Source: Euzebyaceae bacterium (GTDB lineage Bacteria; Actinomycetota; Nitriliruptoria; Euzebyales; Egibacteraceae). Taken from it: 23,359 nt of DNA. The notes beneath the pieces are model-generated. The model ran no database searches. It was given only the letters and a program-made list of their open reading frames with translations, and had not been told where the DNA came from. The stretch lies in NCBI GenBank assembly GCA_013696915.1, contig JACCXR010000393.1:1-23359 (forward strand), read 5' to 3'. Positions 15,281 through 22,212 of the stretch are shown one piece after another (position 1 is the first letter of the stretch; every line of letters starts with the position of its first letter). A program made the translations under genes and the position numbers.

Positions 15281-15558
15281 GTGGCGCAGGCTCCACCGCT
15301 GTCTGTCCTCCTGCGTGAGGCCGCTGCAGGCCGCGGCGTCGCTCCGTGGCCGTCTGACCGCGGGGGCCCGGCCACTCAGCGGTAGTCGCTGCCGTATACG
15401 GCAGAAACGACCGCTGAGTGGAAGGTCGTCCCGGGGAGCCGCTGTTCGCGCAGGTCGCGCCCGGCAACGCCGTCTCGCTGCGCGCATTCCTGGCCGCCGG
15501 CTTCGTACCGATCGGCGCCGAGGTGCCCTTCCCGCGAGGGTCCGCTTCGCAGGACTAG
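15281..15558 (+). pseudogene. Acetyltransferase (GNAT) relic: two ends, middle lost
   Basis: This 291-bp gap between era and recO holds two pieces of what looks like one gene. From GTG 15281 a 34-codon frame reads AQAPPLSVLLREAAAGR, like the N terminus of an actinobacterial GNAT group, and stops at TAG 15383. From 15418 another frame reads EPLFAQVAPGNAVSLRAFLAAGFVPIGAEV and stops at TAG 15556; PGN-SLRAFLAAGF-PIGAE is the usual C-terminal GNAT motif. About 100 residues, including the acetyl-CoA site, are missing. The 50-nt palindrome at 15372-15421 lies exactly between the two pieces and supplies the stop codons that close both frames. The C-terminal assignment is firmer than the N-terminal one. 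Confidence 0.66.
15372..15421 (+). repeat. 50-nt near-perfect palindrome
   Basis: The outer 12-bp arms CCACTCAGCGGT (15372-15383) and ACCGCTGAGTGG (15410-15421) are perfect inverted copies. The centre CTGCCGTATACGGCAG (15389-15404) is itself a perfect 16-bp palindrome on the same axis. Of the 25 possible pairs 22 match; only 15384, 15387 and 15388 do not. It is not followed by a T-run. It could be a mobile palindromic unit (REP/MITE-like), a bidirectional terminator after era, or a regulator site. No second copy was seen in this window. Confidence 0.85.
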
Positions 15559-15561
15559 CCT
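15556..15561 (+). promoter_or_regulatory. Leaderless -10 box of recO
   Basis: TAGCCT is 7 bases before ATG 15569 and begins with the stop codon of the relic acetyltransferase frame. No ribosome site is present between the box and the ATG. Confidence 0.52.
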
Positions 15562-15568
15562 TGCGACC

Positions 15569-16297
15569 ATGGCGCTCTACCGCGACCAGGGCATCGTCCT
15601 GCGCACCTACAAGCTCGGCGAGACCGACCGGATCGTGCACCTGCTGACCCAGGGCCGCGGCAAGGTCCGGGCCGTCGCCAAGGGCGTGCGGCGCCCCGGC
15701 TCGCGCTTCGGTGGACGGCTCGAGCCCTTCAGCCACGTGGACCTGCAGTTCTACGAGGGTCGCAACCTCGACATCGTCAACCAGGCCGAGCTGATCACCC
15801 CCTTCGCGACGGTCCGCAGCGACTGGGCGCTGTCGGCGTGCGGGTCCACGATGGTCGAGGGCGCCGACCGCGTCGCGCAGGAGGACGAGCGGTCGAACCG
15901 CCTGTTCCTCCTGCTCCTCGACGGCCTCCGGACGCTCGCCGCCGCCCCGCAGTTCCCGGCGGTCGTGCTCGACGCCTACCTGCTGCGGCTCGTCTCGCTG
16001 GCCGGCTACCACCCGTACTTCGACGCCTGCTCGTCCTGCGGGGCTCCCGGGGCCCACGGGGTGTTCTCGATCGCCGCCGGGGGCGCGCTGTGCCGTCGGT
16101 GCGCGCCGCCGGGCGCCTCCGTCCTCGACCCCGCCAGCCGGGCGCTGCTGATGGCGCTGCTCGGCGCCGACTGGGCCGTCCTCGGAGCGACCGCCGTGGA
16201 GCCCCGCACCCGGCGCGCCGCAGGGGCGCTCGTGCACAGCTTCCTCACCTACCACCTGGGCAAACCGCTCAGGGCGTGGGACCTCGTGCCGCGATGA
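15569..16297 (+). CDS. recO: RecO, DNA repair protein
   Basis: A 242-residue RecO of typical length. It loads RecA onto SSB-coated single-stranded DNA with RecR and can anneal strands. The N-terminal OB-fold starts YRDQGIVLRTYKLGETDRIV, and KGVRRPGSRFGGRLEPF is a conserved continuation. The helical C-terminal part contains a zinc site with Cys154, Cys157, Cys175 and Cys178 (CSSC and CRRC). The ATG is 7 bases after a -10 box. The stop overlaps the uppS start as ATGA (16294-16297), so the pair is translationally coupled. era-recO-uppS is the conserved actinobacterial order, here with a relic gene between era and recO. Confidence 0.95.
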   Translation: MALYRDQGIVLRTYKLGETDRIVHLLTQGRGKVRAVAKGVRRPGSRFGGRLEPFSHVDLQFYEGRNLDIVNQAELITPFATVRSDWALSACGSTMVEGADRVAQEDERSNRLFLLLLDGLRTLAAAPQFPAVVLDAYLLRLVSLAGYHPYFDACSSCGAPGAHGVFSIAAGGALCRRCAPPGASVLDPASRALLMALLGADWAVLGATAVEPRTRRAAGALVHSFLTYHLGKPLRAWDLVPR

Positions 16298-17019
16298 CCG
16301 TCGACGGGGTGGATCCCGGGCGGCTGCCCGCCCACGTCGGCGTGATCATGGACGGCAACGGCCGGTGGGCCGGCGAGCGGGGGCTGCCGCGCAACGCCGG
16401 GCACACCGCAGGCGAGGCGGCGCTGTTCGACACCGTCGAGGGTGCCCTCGAGCTCGGCCTGCGCTACCTCACCGTCTACGCGTTCTCGACCGAGAACTGG
16501 AAGCGGCCCCCGACCGAGGTCGCGTTCCTCATGAACTTCAACCGCGACCTGCTGCTGCGCAGGGCCGACGACCTCGACGAACGGCAGGTGCGGGTGCGGT
16601 TCATCGGCCGCCGGGGGCGGCCGGTGCCCCGTCGCCTCGTCGAGATGATCGAGCGCACCGAGGCGCAGACGGCGCGCCACCGCCGGCTCACGCTGCAGGT
16701 CGCCTTCAACTACGGCGGCCGGGCGGAACTCGTCGACGCCGCGCGCCGGATCGCCGTCGACGCCGCGGCCGGCCGCCTGGATCCCCGCAAGGTCAACACG
16801 AGGTCGCTGCAGGCGCGCCTGTACGAACCGGAGGCTCCCGACGTCGACCTGCTCATCCGAACGTCGGGGGAGCAGCGGCTGTCGAACTTCCTGCTCTGGG
16901 AGGCCGCCTACGCCGAGATCGTCTTCACCGACGTGCTGTGGCCGGACTTCGACCGTCGCGAGCTCTTCGCCGCCGTGGTCGAGTTCCAGCGGCGCGCCCG
17001 CCGCTTCGGCCGCGTGTAG
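16294..17019 (+). CDS. uppS: Isoprenyl transferase (undecaprenyl diphosphate synthase type)
   Basis: A 241-residue cis-prenyltransferase that extends allylic diphosphates with isopentenyl diphosphate to make the polyprenyl carrier for peptidoglycan and glycan assembly. The catalytic aspartate is residue 20 in MDGNGRWA; GHTAG, FSTENWKRP, and IRTSGEQRLSNFLLWEAAYAE are the remaining family blocks for diphosphate and substrate binding. Exact chain length (for example C50 or C55) cannot be read from motifs alone. The ATG start overlaps the recO stop. Just after the TAG stop, CGTGTAGCCG is repeated (17013-17022 and 17024-17033), and a strong hairpin at 17046-17086 follows. Confidence 0.95.
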   Translation: MTVDGVDPGRLPAHVGVIMDGNGRWAGERGLPRNAGHTAGEAALFDTVEGALELGLRYLTVYAFSTENWKRPPTEVAFLMNFNRDLLLRRADDLDERQVRVRFIGRRGRPVPRRLVEMIERTEAQTARHRRLTLQVAFNYGGRAELVDAARRIAVDAAAGRLDPRKVNTRSLQARLYEPEAPDVDLLIRTSGEQRLSNFLLWEAAYAEIVFTDVLWPDFDRRELFAAVVEFQRRARRFGRV

Positions 17020-17045
17020 CCGTCGTGTAGCCGGCACGGCCGGCG

Positions 17046-17086
17046 TGTGTCGACTGGAGCGTCTCAGCGCCGCTCCAGTCGACACA
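17046..17086 (+). terminator. Strong hairpin between convergent genes
   Basis: TGTGTCGACTGGAGCG (17046-17061) and CGCTCCAGTCGACACA (17071-17086) are perfect 16-bp inverted arms with a 9-base loop. The hairpin starts 26 bp after the uppS stop and lies before the end of the convergent minus-strand gene (17151), so it could terminate transcription from both sides. There is no T-run; in GC-rich actinobacteria stem-only terminators are common. Confidence 0.78.
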
Positions 17087-17147
17087 GCCCGGGGTCGACA
17101 CAGACCGGGGTCGACACAGCCCGGGGTCGACACAGGCAGGGGTCGAG
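17078..17147 (+). repeat. 16-bp tandem repeat grown from the hairpin arm
   Basis: GTCGACACAG, part of the right arm of the hairpin, recurs at 17078, 17094, 17110 and 17126, with a partial GTCGA at 17142, always 16 bp apart. The units are CCCGGGGTCGACACAG at 17088 and 17120, a one-base variant at 17104, and a partial, more diverged unit at 17136. Every unit could pair with the left arm TGTGTCGAC, giving alternative shorter stems. The array ends 3 bp before the minus-strand gene's stop codon region. Confidence 0.85.
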
Positions 17148-17150
17148 CCG

Positions 17151-18626
17151 TCAGGTCGCGGGGTTCAGCAGCTGATCGACGGGCGCGTAGTCGTCGGTCA
17201 GGACCGGGGCCCCATCGACGAAGGCGTCGAGCTCGGCGGCGGCGGAGACCACGACGTCGTCGTCGCCGCGGGTGGTGTTGCGTCGCTGGATCTGCTCGAC
17301 GTCGATCGGGGTGTCCGACGCGACCATCACGAAGTTTCCGCCTTCCCGCCGCGCGATTCGTTCCGGCGGGGCGATCACGGCGACGTGGTCGAAGACCGCG
17401 CGCAGCGTCGCCGCCTCGGCGCGGGCGAACCCGAGCGGCGGGTAGTCGATCAGGTTGATGGCGTAGAGGCCGCCCGGGCGGAGCCGCCGGGCGATCTCCC
17501 CGGCGAACTCCGCGGTCGCGAGGTGCCAGGGGACCGCCTGGCCGCCGAAGGCGTCCCCGATCACCAGGTCGAAGGCGGCGGCCGGCTCGTCGGCCAGGGC
17601 CAGGCGGGCGTCGCCGACCCGCACCTGCAGGTCCGGTCCAGTCACCAGGCCGAGCTCGTCGCGCGCGATCTGCACGAGTGTCGGGTCGAGCTCGAGCACG
17701 CGGCTGCGCGAACCGGGCCGGGTCGCGGCGATGTAGCGGGGGAGGCTGAACCCGCCGCCGCCGATGTGCAGCGCATCGATCGGTGCGCCGTCGGGCGCCA
17801 CGGTGGCGACGACGTCGCCCATGATCTGGGCGTACGTGAACTCCAGGTGCGTCGGGTCGTCGAGGTCGACGTAGCTGTGCCGGAGGGTGTCCAGCCGCAG
17901 CGTCCGTCCGGACGGCCGGTCCGGGTCGGGGACGACCCGCGCGCAGAAGTAGGCGCTCTCGAACTGGCACGGCCCGGGCGCGAGCAGGCCGAGCGCGCCT
18001 GCGAGCACGGCCAGCGCGACGACGCCGGCCGGCGGCCGCCCCCCCGCGCGACGCCCGAGCGTCGCGGACACGGTGATCCCCACGGCCACGAGCGTGCCGC
18101 CGACGCCGAGCACGATCGGGCGGGTCGGGAAGGCCGCGACCAGCAGGAACCCGGTGAGGAAGGTCCCGAGGATCGCGCCGGCGGTCCCCAGCGCCGACAG
18201 CCGCCCGACGATCCGCCCGGTCTTGTCGAGGTCGGCGAGCTGCAGCTTCACGACCGTCGGGCCGACGGCGCTCAGCACCGCCGCCGGGGCGAAGAAGCCG
18301 ACGAACGCGAGCAGCACGATCGCGACCGGGCCCCCGCCGAGCCGCAGCCCGCCGAACAGCCGGATCGCAGGGATCGTGCAGAGCGCGAGCGCGCCGCCGA
18401 GCGCGATCATCGGCCCCAGGGTGCGGCGCGGATCCTCCCGGTCCGCGAGCCGGCCACCCCACCACGTGCCCAGGGAGATGCCGGCCAGGACCGTGCCGAT
18501 GATCCCGGTGTAGGTCTCCAGCGTCACCCCGACGTACGGCGCGAGGAGGCGGCCCGCGAGGATCTCCAGGACGAGGACGGCGGCCGAGGTGAAGAAGACC
18601 AGCAGGCCCGCGGCGAACGGTGGCAT
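17151..18626 (-). CDS. Membrane-anchored spermidine-synthase-like protein
   Basis: A 491-residue two-part protein. Residues 1-215 are hydrophobic with about seven or eight membrane segments and MFS-like loops (GTWWGGRLADREDPRR). After a short extracytoplasmic-looking stretch with two cysteines (about 220-228), residues 245-440 form a spermidine-synthase-like fold: SYVDLDDPTHLEFTYAQIMG, LHIGGGGFSLPRYI at 286-299, LELDP at 311-315, GDARLAL and IGDAFGG. Such fused proteins are widespread in bacteria, and aminopropyltransferase activity has rarely been shown, so the reaction is uncertain. It is the only minus-strand gene here, convergent with uppS and divergent from the DUF2332 gene across a 102-bp gap. 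ATG 18626 has no obvious ribosome site. Confidence 0.87.
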   Translation of the reverse strand: MPPFAAGLLVFFTSAAVLVLEILAGRLLAPYVGVTLETYTGIIGTVLAGISLGTWWGGRLADREDPRRTLGPMIALGGALALCTIPAIRLFGGLRLGGGPVAIVLLAFVGFFAPAAVLSAVGPTVVKLQLADLDKTGRIVGRLSALGTAGAILGTFLTGFLLVAAFPTRPIVLGVGGTLVAVGITVSATLGRRAGGRPPAGVVALAVLAGALGLLAPGPCQFESAYFCARVVPDPDRPSGRTLRLDTLRHSYVDLDDPTHLEFTYAQIMGDVVATVAPDGAPIDALHIGGGGFSLPRYIAATRPGSRSRVLELDPTLVQIARDELGLVTGPDLQVRVGDARLALADEPAAAFDLVIGDAFGGQAVPWHLATAEFAGEIARRLRPGGLYAINLIDYPPLGFARAEAATLRAVFDHVAVIAPPERIARREGGNFVMVASDTPIDVEQIQRRNTTRGDDDVVVSAAAELDAFVDGAPVLTDDYAPVDQLLNPAT

Positions 18627-18712
18627 CCGGGCGACTACGCCGTGACTGCGACGGGCACGACCCGGCGCCCACGCAGAGGGCCCCGGCCGCGGAGGTCAGC
18701 TCGCACCCGACC

Positions 18713-18718
18713 TAGAGT
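18713..18718 (+). promoter_or_regulatory. -10 box of the DUF2332-deoC operon
   Basis: TAGAGT lies 10 bases before ATG 18729, leaving at most a few untranslated bases. It is in the 102-bp divergent gap shared with the minus-strand gene. Confidence 0.45.
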
Positions 18719-18728
18719 ACGCATCCGG

Positions 18729-19823
18729 ATGACCCTGTCCGGCGACCTCCGCGAACGCGTCGCCGGCCTGCTGGCGATGCAGGCCGGCTCCTGCGGTGCC
18801 CTCGGATCGCCGCTCTACGAGCACCTGCTGCGCCGTGCCGCCGACGACGTCCGCGCCGGCGGGCCGGTCGGGGCGGTGTTCGACGCCGGCACCGGCAAGG
18901 GAGTCCAGGACGCTCAGGCGCTCCGGCTGATGGCCGCCGTCCACCGCCTGGTCCTCGCCGGCGGCGCCCCCGCGCTCGCGCGGCACTACCCGTCCGCCGG
19001 CGGGACCGCCGACCCGGAACCCGCCTGGGCGGCGTTCCGGGCGACCGTCGCCGAGCAGGCCGGCGCGGTCCGCGGCCTGATGCGGCTGCCGTGCCAGACG
19101 AACGAGGTCGGCCGGACCGCCGCGCTGCTCGGCGGGTTCCTGGACGTGGCCGACCGGTGGGGGCTGCCGCTGCGGCTGCTTGAGGTCGGGTCGAGCGCCG
19201 GCCTCCAGCTGCGCTGGGACCGCTTCCACTTCCGCACCGGCGACGCCTCCTGGGGCGATCCCGGTTCGCCGGTGCAGATCCTCGACCACTGGACCGTTCC
19301 CCCCGCCCACCTCGACGCCGACGTCCACGTCGCCGAGCGCCGCGGCTGCGACCCCCGGCCGGTCGACCCGACGACCCCCGACGGGCGGGCGACGCTGAGG
19401 GCGTCGGTGTGGGCGGACCAGGTCGAACGGCTCGAGCGGCTGGACGGCGCCTGCCTGGTCGCCGGGCGGGTGCCGGCCATCGTCGACGCGGAGGGCGCGG
19501 GGACCTGGGCCGCCCGCATGCTCGCCACGCCCGCCGAAGGGGTCGCGACCGTCGTGTTCCACTCGGTCGTCCTGCAGTACGTCGCGGAGGCCGAGCGGAC
19601 GGCCTTCCTGACGGCGCTCGCCGACGCGGGGCGGCGGGCGACGGACCGGGCCCCGCTCGCGTGGCTGCGGCTGGAACCCGAGCGGCTCGACGAACTCGAC
19701 CGCGGCACGCCGTTCTGCGTCCGGCTGGCGACCTGGCCTGGCGGAGCCGACCGCCGGGTAGCCAGCAGCGGGGCCCACGGCGCCTCGGTGCGCTGGCTGG
19801 CAGTAGGCTCGGAGGCGACATGA
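18729..19823 (+). CDS. DUF2332 family protein
   Basis: A 364-residue protein of the DUF2332 family, whose function is not established. Characteristic stretches are CGALGSPLYEHLLRRAADDV near the start, MRLPCQTNEVGRTAALLGGF in the middle, LLEVGSSAGLQLRWDRF at about residues 149-165, and VVFHSVVLQYV followed by the C-terminal WLRLEPE. The EVGSSAGL segment resembles a methyltransferase motif I, but the other motifs of that fold are not clear. ATG 18729 is chosen because the family N terminus begins there and a -10 box is 10 bases upstream; the frame is open much further upstream only as antisense to the spermidine-synthase-like gene. Its stop overlaps the deoC start as ATGA, so the two are translationally coupled. 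Confidence 0.88.
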   Translation: MTLSGDLRERVAGLLAMQAGSCGALGSPLYEHLLRRAADDVRAGGPVGAVFDAGTGKGVQDAQALRLMAAVHRLVLAGGAPALARHYPSAGGTADPEPAWAAFRATVAEQAGAVRGLMRLPCQTNEVGRTAALLGGFLDVADRWGLPLRLLEVGSSAGLQLRWDRFHFRTGDASWGDPGSPVQILDHWTVPPAHLDADVHVAERRGCDPRPVDPTTPDGRATLRASVWADQVERLERLDGACLVAGRVPAIVDAEGAGTWAARMLATPAEGVATVVFHSVVLQYVAEAERTAFLTALADAGRRATDRAPLAWLRLEPERLDELDRGTPFCVRLATWPGGADRRVASSGAHGASVRWLAVGSEAT

Positions 19824-20776
19824 GCCTGCTCGTCCCCGCCGCTGAGCACCTGCCGGACGCCCTGGCGTCCGAGTCCACGCTCCGGCGATTCCTGCATGGC
19901 CTCCCAGGCGTCGACCAGGTCGGCGCGGAGGCCCGCGCGGCGACGCTGGCGACCCGGTCGATCAAGCGCGAGTCGAAGCGCTGGGCGCTCGACATGGCGG
20001 TCCGCATGACCGACCTGACCACGCTGGAGGGCGCGGACACGCCGGGCAAGGTCCGCGCGCTGTCGGCCAAGGCCGTCCGCCCCGACCCGTCGGACCCGAC
20101 CTGCCCGAGCGTCGCCGCGGTGTGCGTCTACGGCGACCTCGCCGGCGAAGCCGCCGCCGTGGTCGCGGGCAGCGGCGTGCACGTCGCCGCGGTCGCGACG
20201 GCGTTCCCCTCCGGCCGCGCGTCGCTGGCGGTGAAGCTGGCCGACACCCGCGACGCCGTGGCCGCCGGCGCGGACGAGATCGACATGGTGATCGACCGCG
20301 GCGCCTTCCTGTGCGGCCGCTACGGCGAGGTCCTGGAGGAGATCGTGCAGGTGAAGCAGGCGTGCGGGCCGGCGCATCTGAAGGTGATCCTGGAGACCGG
20401 CGAGCTCGCGACTCTGGACAACGCCCGCCGGGCGGCGTGGCTGGCGATGGCCGGCGGCGCGGACTTCGTCAAGACCTCCACCGGAAAGGTCACCCCCGCG
20501 GCGACGCTGCCCGTGACGCTGGTGCTGCTGGAGGCGGTCCGCGACTTCGCCGCGCTCACCGGGCGTGCGGTCGGCGTGAAGGCGGCGGGCGGCATCCGCA
20601 GCGCCAAGGACGCGATCCGCTACCTCGTGATGGTCAACGAGGTCGCCGGCGAGCGCTGGCTCACGCCCGAGGCGTTCCGCTTCGGCGCGTCGACGCTGCT
20701 GAACGACCTGCTGCTCCAGCGGGCGAAGCAGCGCACCGGCGCGTACGCGGGTCCCGACTACTTCACGATCGACTGA
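19820..20776 (+). CDS. deoC: Deoxyribose-phosphate aldolase, animal DERA-type
   Basis: A 318-residue aldolase that splits 2-deoxyribose-5-phosphate into glyceraldehyde-3-phosphate and acetaldehyde. Asp155 (in DEIDMVI) and Lys254 (in VKAAGGIRSAKD) are the acid-base residues and Lys218 (in FVKTSTGK) forms the Schiff base. The length and the N-terminal region with KRWALDMAVRMTDLTTLEG match the longer DERA type known from animals rather than the roughly 250-residue E. coli type; from memory human DERA has the same length and residue numbers. GGAGG at 19811-19815 is a good ribosome site, and TAGGCT at 19804-19809 could be an internal promoter. It overlaps the upstream DUF2332 gene by 4 bases and the next gene by 1 base. 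Confidence 0.95.
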   Translation: MSLLVPAAEHLPDALASESTLRRFLHGLPGVDQVGAEARAATLATRSIKRESKRWALDMAVRMTDLTTLEGADTPGKVRALSAKAVRPDPSDPTCPSVAAVCVYGDLAGEAAAVVAGSGVHVAAVATAFPSGRASLAVKLADTRDAVAAGADEIDMVIDRGAFLCGRYGEVLEEIVQVKQACGPAHLKVILETGELATLDNARRAAWLAMAGGADFVKTSTGKVTPAATLPVTLVLLEAVRDFAALTGRAVGVKAAGGIRSAKDAIRYLVMVNEVAGERWLTPEAFRFGASTLLNDLLLQRAKQRTGAYAGPDYFTID

Positions 20777-22212
20777 TGCCGGTCTTCGACTACGCCCCCG
20801 CCCCCGAGTCGCGCGACATCGTCGCGCTGCGGCCGGGCTACGGGCTGTTCGTCGACGGGGCCTTCACCGAGCCGGCCGACGGCGGGACGTTCAAGACCGT
20901 CAACCCGGCCACCGAGGAGGTCCTCGCCGAGGTCGCCGAGGCCGGCCCCGCCGACGTCGACCGGGCGGTGGCCGCCGCGCGCCGGGCGTTCGACGGCGTG
21001 TGGGGGCGGATGCGGCCGGCCGAGCGGGCGAAGTACCTGTTCCGGGTCGCGCGGGTGCTGCAAGAGCGGGCGCGGGAGTTCGCGGTGCTGGAGTCGCTCG
21101 ACAACGGCAAGCCGATCCGCGAGTCGCGCGACGTCGACGTCCCCCTCGCCGCCGCGCACTTCTTCTACTACGCCGGCTGGGCCGACAAGCTGCGATGGGC
21201 CGGCTTCGGGGGGGATCCGCGGCCGCTGGGCGTCGCCGGCCAGGTGATCCCGTGGAACTTCCCGCTGCTCATGGCCGCCTGGAAGCTGGCGCCCGCGCTG
21301 GCCGCGGGGAACACCTGCGTGCTGAAGCCGGCGGAGACGACGCCGCTGTCGGCGCTGCTGCTCGCCGAGGTGCTCCAGCAGGTCGACCTCCCGCCCGGCG
21401 TGGTGAACATCGTCACCGGCGCCGGCGGGACGGGCCGGGCCCTCGTCGCCCACGGCGGCCTCGACAAGGTCGCGTTCACCGGTTCCACCGAGGTCGGCAA
21501 GCAGATCCAGCGCACCCTGGCGGGCACCCGCACGAAGCTGACGCTCGAACTCGGGGGCAAGGCCGCGAACATCGTGTTCGACGACGCGCCGCTGGACCAG
21601 GCGGTCGAGGGCATCGTCAACGGCATCTTCTTCAACCAGGGCCACGTCTGCTGCGCCGGGTCGCGCCTGCTCGTCCAGGAGTCGGTGGCCGAGCCGCTGC
21701 TCGAGCGCCTGAAGCAGCGGCTGGCCACCCTGCGGCTGGGGGACCCGCTCGACAAGAACACCGACATCGGCGCGGTGAACTCCGCGGCGCAGCTGGAGCG
21801 GATCACCGAGCTCGCGGCGTCCGGGGACGCCGAGGGCGCGGTGCGCTGGCAGCCGGAGTGCCCGCTGCCCGACCGCGGCTGGTGGTTCCCGCCGACGCTG
21901 TTCACCGGCGTGAGCCAGTCGCACCGCATCGCCAGGGAGGAGATCTTCGGCCCGGTGCTGTCCGTGCTCACGTTCCGCACCCCCGACGAGGCGGTCGTGA
22001 AGGCGAACAACACCCCCTACGGGCTGTCGGCCGGGGTCTGGAGCGAGAAGGGCAGCCGCATCCTGTGGACGGCGCAGCGGCTGCGGGCCGGCGTGGTGTG
22101 GGCGAACACATTCAACCGGTTCGACCCGGCCAGCCCGTTCGGCGGCTACAAGGAGTCCGGCTTCGGCCGCGAGGGCGGCCGCCACGGGCTGGAGGCGTAC
22201 CTGGATGCCTGA
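20776..22212 (+). CDS. Aldehyde dehydrogenase (N-terminal half of a split ALDH16)
   Basis: A 478-residue NAD(P)-dependent aldehyde dehydrogenase with an intact active site. The general base is Glu258 in LELGGK, the nucleophile Cys292 in GHVCCAGSR, and PWNFPLLMAAWKLAPALAAGN and FTGSTEVGK form the cofactor site; EEIFGPVLSV and GGYKESGFGREGG are C-terminal motifs. The start overlaps the deoC stop by one base (TGATG) and the stop overlaps the next gene by 8 bases. Acetaldehyde released by DeoC is the likely substrate, which is inferred from position. With the following catalytically empty half-ALDH it reproduces the two-part layout of ALDH16 proteins. Confidence 0.92.
   Translation: MPVFDYAPAPESRDIVALRPGYGLFVDGAFTEPADGGTFKTVNPATEEVLAEVAEAGPADVDRAVAAARRAFDGVWGRMRPAERAKYLFRVARVLQERAREFAVLESLDNGKPIRESRDVDVPLAAAHFFYYAGWADKLRWAGFGGDPRPLGVAGQVIPWNFPLLMAAWKLAPALAAGNTCVLKPAETTPLSALLLAEVLQQVDLPPGVVNIVTGAGGTGRALVAHGGLDKVAFTGSTEVGKQIQRTLAGTRTKLTLELGGKAANIVFDDAPLDQAVEGIVNGIFFNQGHVCCAGSRLLVQESVAEPLLERLKQRLATLRLGDPLDKNTDIGAVNSAAQLERITELAASGDAEGAVRWQPECPLPDRGWWFPPTLFTGVSQSHRIAREEIFGPVLSVLTFRTPDEAVVKANNTPYGLSAGVWSEKGSRILWTAQRLRAGVVWANTFNRFDPASPFGGYKESGFGREGGRHGLEAYLDA

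Noticed and set aside
15366..15434. Target-site duplication (CCCGG on both sides of the 50-nt palindrome).
   Set aside because: Five GC bases not directly abutting the arms are expected by chance in this sequence.
17088..17147. Possible small CRISPR array.
   Set aside because: The repeat units are 16 bp and directly adjacent with no spacers, and no cas genes are near; it is a tandem repeat.
17385..18728. Upstream extension of the DUF2332 frame by about 450 codons.
   Set aside because: It is antisense to the spermidine-synthase-like gene, has no family similarity, and the DUF2332 N terminus plus a -10 box mark the start at 18729.
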